NCBI GenBank assembly: GCA_949927415.1
Contig: CATLFB010000009.1
Location: 1 to 33,890 of the forward strand
DNA length: 33,890 bases
Source of the DNA: an uncultured Candidatus Melainabacteria bacterium
Lineage (GTDB): Bacteria > Cyanobacteriota > Vampirovibrionia > Gastranaerophilales > Gastranaerophilaceae
Direction of reading: 5' to 3'
Shown here: positions 7,378 to 14,028 of the stretch, in pieces
How positions within the stretch are numbered: the stretch's first letter is position 1
Layout of the letters: every line of letters begins with the position of its first letter
The notes under the pieces: generated by a model
The model's database searches: none
Told to the model about the DNA's origin: nothing
What the model saw: only the letters and a program-made list of their open reading frames with translations
Program-made: the position numbers and the translations under genes

Positions 7378-8787
7378 ATGCAAATTCTTGGATTAAATAT
7401 ATTTTCATACAAACCTCAAAAGAAGGTAATCTTGAATAATCATACTGATTATTCAAGCAATAAACACTTTATTGCGCAAAACGACTGTTTTGTAAAACAA
7501 AATGCGGATATTTCATTTACCGGAATACGAAGCGCAGGTGACTATCGAAATCTTGTAAACAGAAGGGTAATGCATTGCATATATTGCGGCAGACCTTTTC
7601 CAAGCACGAAGCTTGCAAATAAATTAAAAAGCAACGGTACTTTTTCAGGACCAATCATTAATTTTACAAAAGAAATGATTAATTATATAGACACGCTTCA
7701 TAAAACAGAAAAAGAAGTGCTTAAAAAGATTACTATAATGGCATTTGATGAACCTAACATCAAATTATCCACAGCTATAAAAAAATTATATCCTGAAGCA
7801 AACAAAGAATTGTTAAAAGAACAAATTCCGATATTTAAAGAACTTTCAGCATTAGCAAATGAGATTCCGCGCGGCTGGAAAACAAAATATCAAAATGTAT
7901 TAAAAATAACGAAATACAGACTTGCGGATAAAGAATATATTCCGCCTGAATTCAGCGGCAAAGAATTTGCATACAAGATAAACAGACTCAGTGAGACAAT
8001 TAATGATGAATATATGGCATCAAGAATTATGAAACTCACCGAGCCCCTGACTCATCCGATTTTCAAGAATGCAAAAGAACCTTTGACTGACAAATTTATT
8101 GACAAAATTTTTAAACTCACAGAAACAAGAGGAATTTATGAGAACAATATCTCAAAAAAAGACTTGCAGCACTTGCTCTTGCTTCAAATTCGTAAACACG
8201 CCGAAATCCTCAAACGAAAAGATATTATAAACCTGTGTGACATTGGTTCTGCAACACTGGAAAAGCAGCCTGTCAAAATTAAATATAGCAATAAAACATT
8301 TCGTTATGACCTTAATGAGGCATTAGAAAACATGCCCGACAAAGCGTTAAAGGCTCGAATTATAAACATCGTAAAACGGCTTCCAACCTCACAAACAAGC
8401 GTCAATGCATTTATTGCAAAACATGAAAATTCTGCATCAGATGCAATCGGATACGATATGCTAAGACCTTCATTTGTAACGATTGAACATGTACACCCAA
8501 AATCTCAAAACGGCGCAAATGAAATTTGGAATTATGTATTGGCTTGTTCCAGAGATAACAACAAGCGCTCGGATATGGATTTAAAGGAATTTATCAAAGA
8601 TTATGACCGGAAGAACCAGCAGCAGTTTTTCAACGAAATTTTTGAAGAGATTGCCACAGATAACTTGCCCAAAGAAACAGCAATAAGAATGTTTAAAAAC
8701 TTCTGCAAAGAAAGCGGTCTGGAACTTGAAATGCCTCTGATAAAAGAAAAACAACAAGTTTTCAAAAACACAAAACGCAAACATTAA
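7378..8787 (+). CDS. HNH-motif protein with F-x-G N-terminal tail
   Basis: A 469-aa protein of unknown role. The first 45 residues are a polar, probably disordered tail ending in ISFTG (45-49). A zinc-ribbon-like CIYCG follows (C67, C70). Residues 80-360 are mostly helical and I do not recognise them. Near 369-398 is a clear HNH nuclease-like block: IEHVHPKS (H371, H373), then NEIWNYVLAC (C390), then RDNNKRSD. In typical HNH nucleases CxxC sits about 25-30 residues before the first His; here about 300 residues separate them, and the usual second CxxC is reduced to C390. It could be a nuclease with a large helical insertion or a protein that has lost cleavage. There is no signal peptide or membrane segment. 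The ribosome site is weak and the gene stands alone; no methylase, toxin partner or phage gene is nearby. Confidence 0.7.
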   Translation: MQILGLNIFSYKPQKKVILNNHTDYSSNKHFIAQNDCFVKQNADISFTGIRSAGDYRNLVNRRVMHCIYCGRPFPSTKLANKLKSNGTFSGPIINFTKEMINYIDTLHKTEKEVLKKITIMAFDEPNIKLSTAIKKLYPEANKELLKEQIPIFKELSALANEIPRGWKTKYQNVLKITKYRLADKEYIPPEFSGKEFAYKINRLSETINDEYMASRIMKLTEPLTHPIFKNAKEPLTDKFIDKIFKLTETRGIYENNISKKDLQHLLLLQIRKHAEILKRKDIINLCDIGSATLEKQPVKIKYSNKTFRYDLNEALENMPDKALKARIINIVKRLPTSQTSVNAFIAKHENSASDAIGYDMLRPSFVTIEHVHPKSQNGANEIWNYVLACSRDNNKRSDMDLKEFIKDYDRKNQQQFFNEIFEEIATDNLPKETAIRMFKNFCKESGLELEMPLIKEKQQVFKNTKRKH

Positions 8788-8875
8788 CAAATGTAACATT
8801 ATAGGCTGAAATTTTAAACTTTGCAAAAGAATAAGCCGTAACACTGAATGTAATAAACAAATTCAGGGTATAAAA

Positions 8876-9172
8876 ATGGCAGACGCACAATTTTCATTTA
8901 ACCAGCCATACAAACCGTTTGGCTTGAATGTAAAAGTTCCGGATATCGGAGAAAAGACGCTTCAACAGGCGGGAAGCACATTAGGCAACATTGCAAAAGC
9001 GCCGGTTGAACCTTTGTTCAAATTTTTGGAAGAAGGAGAGCCGGTATTTAACGGAGATATAAATTTTCAGATAAACAAGGTTTACGCGGAAAGTTTTACC
9101 ATAGGTTCCGCGATGCGCATGGAAGATGAGAAAACAAACGGCATGCCGCCGAGTTTTGATATGCATTTTTAG
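8876..9172 (+). CDS. Small hypothetical protein upstream of protease trio
   Basis: A 98-aa soluble protein that I do not recognise. It begins MADAQFSFNQPYKPFGLNVKV, is moderately charged, has no signal peptide or membrane segment and ends in SFDMHF. The ATG at 8876 follows AGGG about 6 nt upstream; a short inverted repeat (CTGAAT 8844-8849, ATTCAG 8861-8866) overlaps this ribosome site and could partly hide it. Only 42 nt separate its stop from the first protease gene on the same strand, so it probably belongs to the same transcript. A role as partner or chaperone of the proteases is conceivable but nothing in the protein shows it. Confidence 0.65.
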   Translation: MADAQFSFNQPYKPFGLNVKVPDIGEKTLQQAGSTLGNIAKAPVEPLFKFLEEGEPVFNGDINFQINKVYAESFTIGSAMRMEDEKTNGMPPSFDMHF

Positions 9173-9214
9173 GGCATAAGAAACAAAAACAGGTGTGAAA
9201 GTGAGAAGGTTTTG

Positions 9215-9742
9215 ATGAAAAAATTTATAACAGCCGTATTTGTCCTTATGTTGACAGGGCTTAGCGCAATTTCCGCAGAAAACAACTGGGATAAAATTAC
9301 ACGCGGCTGGAGCACGATGCCAATAAAAGTTTATCTTGATAATACGGGCGACAAAACAAAAATGATTGAGGCCGGATTCAAAACATGGGAAGAAAAGACT
9401 TCCGGCAAAATCAGGTTTAAATTTGTGACAAAACCGCATTCTGGCTATGCAAATATAGTAATAACAACAACAGACAACTTCAACGACGAAAAAGCCGGAA
9501 TAACTCACGCTCGATTTGGAGTGAATAATATTTACAAATCTTCCATTGAAATCGGGCTTAAAAATGCAGTGTCGCGGGAAAAGTTTACGGACGACCTTCT
9601 TGAGATTATAATTATTCATGAAATCGGTCATGCGCTTGGTCTAAACCATTCACCCGACAGAAAGAGCGTAATGTATCCCTATGCAATACTTGGACAGAAA
9701 ATACAACAAGAAGATTTGGACAACCTTTTGAAACTTTACTAA
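9215..9742 (+). CDS. Secreted matrixin-like zinc metalloprotease (copy 1)
   Basis: A 175-aa preprotein. Residues 1-21 form a signal peptide (MKK, hydrophobic core, cleavage after AISA). The mature part is a compact metzincin: TMPIKVYLD strand, a helix with the tryptophan of FKTWEE, then HEIGHALGLNH (H135, E136, H139, H145) and a Met-turn SVMYP. This is the HExxHxxGxxH zinc site of peptidase family M10/matrixin-like enzymes, which cleave proteins outside the cytoplasm. There is no recognisable pro-domain with a cysteine switch or C-terminal hemopexin-type domain, so the enzyme is minimal. ATG 9215 is preferred over TTG 9212 because GAAGG is correctly spaced. It is the first of three tandem paralogues, 12 nt before the second. 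Confidence 0.88.
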   Translation: MKKFITAVFVLMLTGLSAISAENNWDKITRGWSTMPIKVYLDNTGDKTKMIEAGFKTWEEKTSGKIRFKFVTKPHSGYANIVITTTDNFNDEKAGITHARFGVNNIYKSSIEIGLKNAVSREKFTDDLLEIIIIHEIGHALGLNHSPDRKSVMYPYAILGQKIQQEDLDNLLKLY

Positions 9743-9754
9743 ACGAGGAGAAAA

Positions 9755-10255
9755 ATGATAAAGAAATTTTTGATAATATTGTCAATAATATTGCTTACAG
9801 GCGCAAATGCGGAAGCTAAGGATTTGAAATGGCAGAAAAGCCCTCTTTTGGTATGCATGCCGGCAAATCAGAACAATCAGCTGATGAAACAGGCATTCCG
9901 CGAATGGCAGAGGGCAATAAAGGACAAAGTAACGTTTAAATTTTTAACCGCAAATTCCTGCCCGAACGCCCAAATCACAGTGAGTTATGCGCCCAACAAA
10001 CGGAGTTCGCTGACGACTTATGCTTTTACAGGAAATTATTTCACAAAAGCGCATATTGAAATGGGGCTTTTAACAGCACAAGGCAATAAGGCTGAGACCG
10101 GAACGCTTCTGGCACTTATGAAACATGAAATCGGGCACGCTATCGGCTTAACGGGCCACACAAACACCCCCAAAAGCGTAATGCAGGCGGTTGTCAAAGA
10201 CGGCTACACAATAACTCAGGATTCAATAAACGAAATTTATCGAATTTACAAATAG
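9755..10255 (+). CDS. Secreted matrixin-like metalloprotease with altered zinc motif (copy 2)
   Basis: A 166-aa paralogue of its neighbours with a signal peptide (about 1-22, cleavage near NAEA). It has the same helix with W (FREWQR) and the same end, a Met-turn-like SVMQ. The zinc motif differs: HEIGHAIGLTGH has one extra residue, so His ligands are H124, H128 and H135 (spacing 1-5-12) in place of the canonical 1-5-11. E125 is retained. The usual MYP after the Met-turn is MQA. Two cysteines (about 33 and 69 of the preprotein) could form a disulfide not possible in copy 1. The start follows a strong GAGGAG. The enzyme may keep zinc with a shifted third ligand, have changed specificity, or be inactive; sequence alone does not decide. 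Confidence 0.85.
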   Translation: MIKKFLIILSIILLTGANAEAKDLKWQKSPLLVCMPANQNNQLMKQAFREWQRAIKDKVTFKFLTANSCPNAQITVSYAPNKRSSLTTYAFTGNYFTKAHIEMGLLTAQGNKAETGTLLALMKHEIGHAIGLTGHTNTPKSVMQAVVKDGYTITQDSINEIYRIYK

Positions 10256-10265
10256 CGGAGGATTA

Positions 10266-10784
10266 ATGAAAAAATTCTTACTAATTATACTTACATTATT
10301 AATAACAGCCTCAAGCGCCCTGTCTGCAGAAAAACTCGGGGTATGGAAAAATATGCCGATATCGGTTTACATTGAAGACAACCGGAATTCATACCTGATG
10401 AAACGGTGTTTTGGCGACTGGGAATCCTCAAGCAACAAACTCGTAAGATTCAAATATATAACAAATGAAGAAGACGCAGATATCGTGGTAAAATTTGTCG
10501 ATAGTGTTTCAGAAACGGCAGAACATGCGGTTGGGCTGACTTATCCGTATACAAATCCCAAAGGCGAATTTTTCCATGCCCGAATCGAGATTGCAAAATA
10601 TTCAGATATAAGCACAATAAAACTTTCAAACTTTGAACTTGTCAAAATCATGCGTCATGAAATCGGCCATGCGCTTGGCCTTCCGCATACAAACATTCCT
10701 TATGCAATCATGAATCCAACAACAGACAAGGGGTTGAACATAACAAAAGATGATTTGAAAGCGCTAAAAGAGATTTACCAATAA
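10266..10784 (+). CDS. Secreted matrixin-like zinc metalloprotease (copy 3)
   Basis: A 172-aa preprotein with signal peptide (1-21, cleavage after ALSA). The zinc site is canonical, HEIGHALGLPH (H131, E132, H135, H141), followed by a Met-turn AIMNP. Upstream are the MPISVYIED strand and the helix CFGDWESS matching the other two copies. It is predicted to be an exported endopeptidase of the matrixin-like metzincin group. GGAGG lies 6 nt before ATG 10266 and only 10 nt separate it from copy 2, so all three are one operon ending at the strong terminator after 10825. The copies differ a good deal in sequence, so the duplication is not recent. Confidence 0.87.
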   Translation: MKKFLLIILTLLITASSALSAEKLGVWKNMPISVYIEDNRNSYLMKRCFGDWESSSNKLVRFKYITNEEDADIVVKFVDSVSETAEHAVGLTYPYTNPKGEFFHARIEIAKYSDISTIKLSNFELVKIMRHEIGHALGLPHTNIPYAIMNPTTDKGLNITKDDLKALKEIYQ

Positions 10785-10824
10785 TCTTTTCAACGATTAA
10801 ACAAAATTGATTTATCAATACAAA

Positions 10825-10874
10825 TAAAAACCGGCACTGCCGCTCCCATTTGGAAACCGCAGTGCCGGTTTTAT
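10825..10874. terminator. Bidirectional intrinsic terminator
   Basis: AAAACCGGCACTGC and GCAGTGCCGGTTTT form a stem of about 14 bp around an 18-nt loop, with T-runs on both strands. It separates the convergent protease operon (plus) and purA (minus) and can serve both. Confidence 0.9.
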
Positions 10875-10884
10875 TAAGCAATTA

Positions 10885-12162
10885 TTATTTTCTAAAAATC
10901 GTCTGTTCTCTATCCGGCCCGACGCTTACGATTGACACCGGAACGCCAAGCAGTTCTTCCAACCTTTCCAAATATTTTCTGCAGTTTTCAGGAAGCTTTT
11001 CATACTCGCGAATTCCCGAAATATCCTGTTTCCAGCCGGCATGAGTTTCATAAAACGGCTCAAGATATTTATGCATAAAAACATCACACGGATATGATTT
11101 GTAGATTTTTCCATCGCGCTTATCTTTGTAAGCCGTACAAACTTTGATTTCATCAAAAGTATCAAAAACATCAGCTTTCGTAAGCGCAATTGAAGTCAAA
11201 CCGCCCACAAGCACCGAATATCGCATAATAACAGCGTCAAACCAACCGCATCTGCGCGGACGACCGGTCGTGACACCGAATTCATGACCGATATCCTGAA
11301 TTTTTTTGCCTGTTTCATCTGTCAACTCAGTTACAAAAGGTCCTTCGCCAACTCTTGTCACATAAGCCTTTGCAACCCCGATAACTTCATCAATCATAGT
11401 AGGTCCGTAGCCGGAACCGGTTGCCGCACCGCCGCCAATCGGGTTTGATGAAGTTACAAAAGGATATGTTCCGTAATCAACATCAAGCATTACCCCTTGC
11501 GCACCTTCAAAAAGAATCTGTTTTTTACGCGAAGTTTCAAGCAATTCCTGCCACTCAAAGCAAACGTATGGCTTGAAGATTTCTGCATATTTTTCGCAAA
11601 GCGCAAGAATGCAATCTTTTGTATAGGCTTGAAGTCCGTAAACTTTTTCCAGTGTTTTATTTTTTATCGGAAGAATGATATCAAGTTTTTCATTTAAGGT
11701 TTCAAGATTGTACAAATCTCCGATTTTTAATCCGATACGCGCAGCTTTATCAGTGTAAGTCGGCCCGATTCCTTTTTTTGTTGTGCCGATTTTACCTTTG
11801 CCTGCCGTGCTTTCAGAATATCCGTCGACTTCTGTGTGATAGGGCATTGTAATTGATGCAAGCGGGCTTATTTTAAGTCCTGAAACATCTATTCCCTGTT
11901 CGATTAGTTCGCCGACTTCCTTTTCAAAAGCTTCCGGCAGAATAACGGTTCCGGCGCCGAGAAAACAGGTTTTGCCTTTGTACAAAATACCGGACGGGAT
12001 TAAGTGGAATTTATAAGTTGTGCCGCCTGCAACAACGGTATGTCCGGCATTACAGCCGCCTTGATAGCGGATAATTAAATCAGCGTCGCCGGCTAAAATA
12101 TCCGTAATTTTAGCTTTGCCTTCATCGCCCCACTGTGAACCAACTACAACTTTGTTTGTCAT
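10885..12162 (-). CDS. purA: Adenylosuccinate synthetase
   Basis: A full-length 425-aa PurA, which joins IMP and aspartate using GTP to make adenylosuccinate, the first step from IMP to AMP. The active-site start QWGDEGK carries catalytic D13; NAGHT carries catalytic H41. The conserved RVGEGPFVTEL, TGRPRRCGWFD and TKADVFDTFDEIKVC blocks follow, and the C-terminal VSIVSVGPDREQTI is typical. The phosphate loop reads GDEGKAK where GDEGKGK is more usual (A17). ATG 12162 is preceded by AAGGGA. It appears to be a single-gene unit sharing the bidirectional terminator with the protease operon. Confidence 0.97.
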   Translation of the reverse strand: MTNKVVVGSQWGDEGKAKITDILAGDADLIIRYQGGCNAGHTVVAGGTTYKFHLIPSGILYKGKTCFLGAGTVILPEAFEKEVGELIEQGIDVSGLKISPLASITMPYHTEVDGYSESTAGKGKIGTTKKGIGPTYTDKAARIGLKIGDLYNLETLNEKLDIILPIKNKTLEKVYGLQAYTKDCILALCEKYAEIFKPYVCFEWQELLETSRKKQILFEGAQGVMLDVDYGTYPFVTSSNPIGGGAATGSGYGPTMIDEVIGVAKAYVTRVGEGPFVTELTDETGKKIQDIGHEFGVTTGRPRRCGWFDAVIMRYSVLVGGLTSIALTKADVFDTFDEIKVCTAYKDKRDGKIYKSYPCDVFMHKYLEPFYETHAGWKQDISGIREYEKLPENCRKYLERLEELLGVPVSIVSVGPDREQTIFRK

Positions 12163-12199
12163 TTGATATCCCTTCCGTAAAACTTATTCTTACCGTTAT

Positions 12200-12208
12200 A
12201 TTGTACCA
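12200..12208 (-). promoter_or_regulatory. Candidate extended -10 promoter for purA
   Basis: Minus strand reads TGGTACAAT, matching the TGn extended -10 plus a near-consensus hexamer. No good -35 lies at the usual distance. It is about 38 nt upstream of the purA start. Confidence 0.4.
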
Positions 12209-12309
12209 TGGAAAAGAAAATGTTTCTGCAAATAATTTTGTTCATATTAGTCGACTGGCTATTATCATTTTGATTACGACAGTGGATTGGCGGCTCGGAA
12301 GGATTTGAA

Positions 12310-12331
12310 GGGGGCGGGGAGGGGGGTGGGG
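12310..12331 (+). other. G-quadruplex-forming run
   Basis: Four uninterrupted G-tracts of 5, 4, 6 and 4 bases are separated by single bases C, A and T. This fits a very stable parallel G-quadruplex on the plus strand (C-rich on minus). It lies in the 368-nt gap between the purA start and the prepilin gene end, about 150 nt upstream of purA on the non-transcribed side. It is striking in such AT-rich sequence. Apart from this run, the purA promoter and the pilin terminator, I see nothing else in the 12163-12530 gap. Confidence 0.8.
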
Positions 12332-12411
12332 TAAGGTGGAAGAATTGCAGGGAGTGGTAAGGCTGTAGTTTCTAAAGAGGTTTAGGAAAAGGAAAAGCTA
12401 AAGCTAAATAT

Positions 12412-12451
12412 GAAAAATAAAAAGAAAATCGCCTTTGGTGAGCAAAGGCGA
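12412..12451 (-). terminator. Intrinsic terminator of the prepilin-like gene
   Basis: TCGCCTTTG (12429-12437) and CAAAGGCGA (12443-12451) form a perfect 9-bp stem with a 5-nt loop. On the minus strand a U-rich tail follows (12412-12428). It lies about 80 nt past the stop of the prepilin-like gene. Confidence 0.8.
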
Positions 12452-12530
12452 GAATTATAACAAATAGTTCGTTAAAAAAGGTTTTACTTAATTGTTTTAT
12501 TAAATTCGCGAAAAAGTGCGAAATAATTAA

Positions 12531-13415
12531 TTACTTAGCATAAAGAACCGCTCTTGCAGCAGCAGAAGCCGGAACAATAGATTGGTCATATAATGCAATC
12601 GGATAAATATCTGTCGGGTTAGAAACGACGCATGAATAGTTATCATCTCCGGCAGTTCCGTTTGTTGAACCTGTATCACACTGGATAACACGGTTTGGAG
12701 CTTTTTGACCGTTTACGTCAATAAAACCAAAACAGTATTCATCACCGCCGCCTGCAGCAGTTGTTGAAGTTGCCGCAGCACATGCGCCTTGAGAGTTGTC
12801 AAAAACAAAAGTTATACCGTCATTATAAAACAGCATAGTTAATCCTGTCGGCAATGGTTTACCGGCAGTTAATGCTGGAAATGTACGTCCTGATGCTGTT
12901 ACGTGATTTGTTGCAAATGCAGTATAGTCAGCTTTGTCGCCTACTGAAATAATCGTGTATGTATCTGTATTTCCTGCAACTGTGCCCTGAAAATCCATTG
13001 TTCCTGCAACTTTCACAACATTCATTCGGTTTTTAAACAATTCATACATTGACTGAACCCCGCCAACAGCTTTTCCATCTTTCTTGCCTTCAGCAGATTC
13101 TGCTGTCGGGTTAGTACCGCCAATAGTCTGCGACAAATCATAGTCATCAAGCGCAATGTTCATGACAACTGCCTGTGACATAACTGACAAAGCCTTTTTG
13201 TAAGCTGTTTTGTACTGAGCGCCCTGGGTTGAATTAATCAAAGTCGGCATTGTCATTGCGGCAACAACCCCGATAATACCCAATGTAATCAAAACTTCAG
13301 CCAGCGTAAATGCATGAAGACGAGACTTTGAAAACTTTTCTACGTGCGTAGCACCTTCAGCCAGCGTGAACGAATTAAAAGCAGATTTTCCCATACCAAT
13401 AGTTTTCTTAAACAT
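12531..13415 (-). CDS. Prepilin-like protein with duplicated FTLAE segment
   Basis: A 294-aa type IV pilin-like protein. The processing site is A35|FTLAEVLITLGIIG, with Glu at +5 (E40) and a long hydrophobic alpha1 helix ending in MTMPTLI. The C-terminal part is Gly/Thr/Ala-rich with Cys residues that may form disulfides. Such proteins are cut by prepilin peptidase and assembled into type IV pili or pseudopili. The 35-residue leader contains a second copy of the motif, SFTLAEGATHV at 15-25, without a hydrophobic helix after it. The matching DNA is a 13-bp repeat 60 bp apart. The conserved N-terminus is very like those I associate with Gastranaerophilales. ATG 13415 is preferred over TTG 13418; GGATG lies about 10 nt upstream. 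Flanked by its own promoter and terminator, so monocistronic. Confidence 0.88.
   Translation of the reverse strand: MFKKTIGMGKSAFNSFTLAEGATHVEKFSKSRLHAFTLAEVLITLGIIGVVAAMTMPTLINSTQGAQYKTAYKKALSVMSQAVVMNIALDDYDLSQTIGGTNPTAESAEGKKDGKAVGGVQSMYELFKNRMNVVKVAGTMDFQGTVAGNTDTYTIISVGDKADYTAFATNHVTASGRTFPALTAGKPLPTGLTMLFYNDGITFVFDNSQGACAAATSTTAAGGGDEYCFGFIDVNGQKAPNRVIQCDTGSTNGTAGDDNYSCVVSNPTDIYPIALYDQSIVPASAAARAVLYAK
13295..13367 (-). repeat. 13-bp direct repeat in prepilin leader
   Basis: The plus-strand sequence CTTCAGCCAGCGT occurs at 13295-13307 and again at 13355-13367, exactly 60 bp (20 codons) apart and in frame. Both copies encode TLAE of the FTLAE motif. It looks like a retained partial duplication of the processing-site region. 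Confidence 0.7.
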
Positions 13416-13470
13416 CAAAATACATCCGTTTATTGTACAAATTCCATTTATTAAGTAGGAATTATTTATA

Positions 13471-13499
13471 ATTATATCTAATAAATAGAATTTTGTTAA
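13471..13499 (-). promoter_or_regulatory. Promoter of the prepilin-like gene
   Basis: Minus-strand TTAACA (13494-13499), 17-nt spacer, perfect TATAAT (13471-13476). The predicted start near 13464 gives a 5' UTR of about 50 nt. Confidence 0.6.
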
Positions 13500-13508
13500 T
13501 ATATAACA

Positions 13509-13529
13509 TAGAAATTATCTAATTTTCTA
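13509..13529. promoter_or_regulatory. Inverted repeat between divergent genes, possible operator
   Basis: TAGAAA (13509-13514) and TTTCTA (13524-13529) form a 6-bp inverted repeat with 9 nt between, just upstream of the pilin promoter and in front of the divergent XRE regulator. It could be an operator for that regulator. The AT-rich composition makes chance plausible. Confidence 0.25.
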
Positions 13530-13590
13530 TATAAAGGATGGTTATATTATTACTCTAAAAATGCAATTATAACATTTGAGAGGAACAATT

Positions 13591-13896
13591 ATGTCTTTGA
13601 AATACAGATTAGGGCAAAAAATCCAGTCGCTTAGAAAAACCAGAAGACTTACACAAGAAAAATTTGCAGAAATGATTGGAATTGACCCCAAAAACGTCAG
13701 CCGGATAGAAAATGGCAACAATTACCCGTCAGCAGACACGCTAACGGCAATTGCAAAGGCATTAAATGTTGATATTTATGAACTTTTTGTTTTCAAAGAG
13801 GATGTTCCGTACGAAAAAATGCGGCAGGAAATTTTAAAAGCAATGGAAAACGACAAAACCGTTTTATACCTTTTTCAAATGCTAAAAGCTATGTAG
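13591..13896 (+). CDS. Small XRE-family HTH regulator
   Basis: A 101-aa DNA-binding protein. Residues 6-62 are a Cro/CI-type helix-turn-helix: IQSLRKTRRLTQEKFAEMIG, then NVSRIENGNNYPSADTLTAIAKAL, then DIYELF. The remaining 40 residues are charged and helical and may dimerise. ATG 13591 is preferred over TTG 13576, because GAGAGGA lies between them at proper spacing. It is divergent from the prepilin-like gene, and an inverted repeat between the two suggests it could control that gene or itself. There is no toxin gene next to it, so an antitoxin role is not supported. Confidence 0.88.
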   Translation: MSLKYRLGQKIQSLRKTRRLTQEKFAEMIGIDPKNVSRIENGNNYPSADTLTAIAKALNVDIYELFVFKEDVPYEKMRQEILKAMENDKTVLYLFQMLKAM

Positions 13897-14028
13897 GATA
13901 GGCAATATTGTCCGATTTTAGCAGCCAGACCACCCATCCTGCAAAAAACAATCTACATGACAAAACCGATTGCAAGCTTTTAACATGCTTATTTTGGAGA
14001 CTTTGAAGATTACATCTCAAAAGAGATA

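Noticed and set aside
7378-8787. HNH protein as part of a restriction or phage-defence system
   Set aside because: No methyltransferase, helicase, specificity subunit or toxin partner is near; neighbours are typA and exported proteases.
8981-9631. 216-codon minus-strand open frame
   Set aside because: It spans two plus-strand genes with good ribosome sites, one with a signal peptide and zinc motif; its product has no recognisable features.
13591-13896. XRE protein as an antitoxin
   Set aside because: No small toxin-like gene lies next to it on the same strand.
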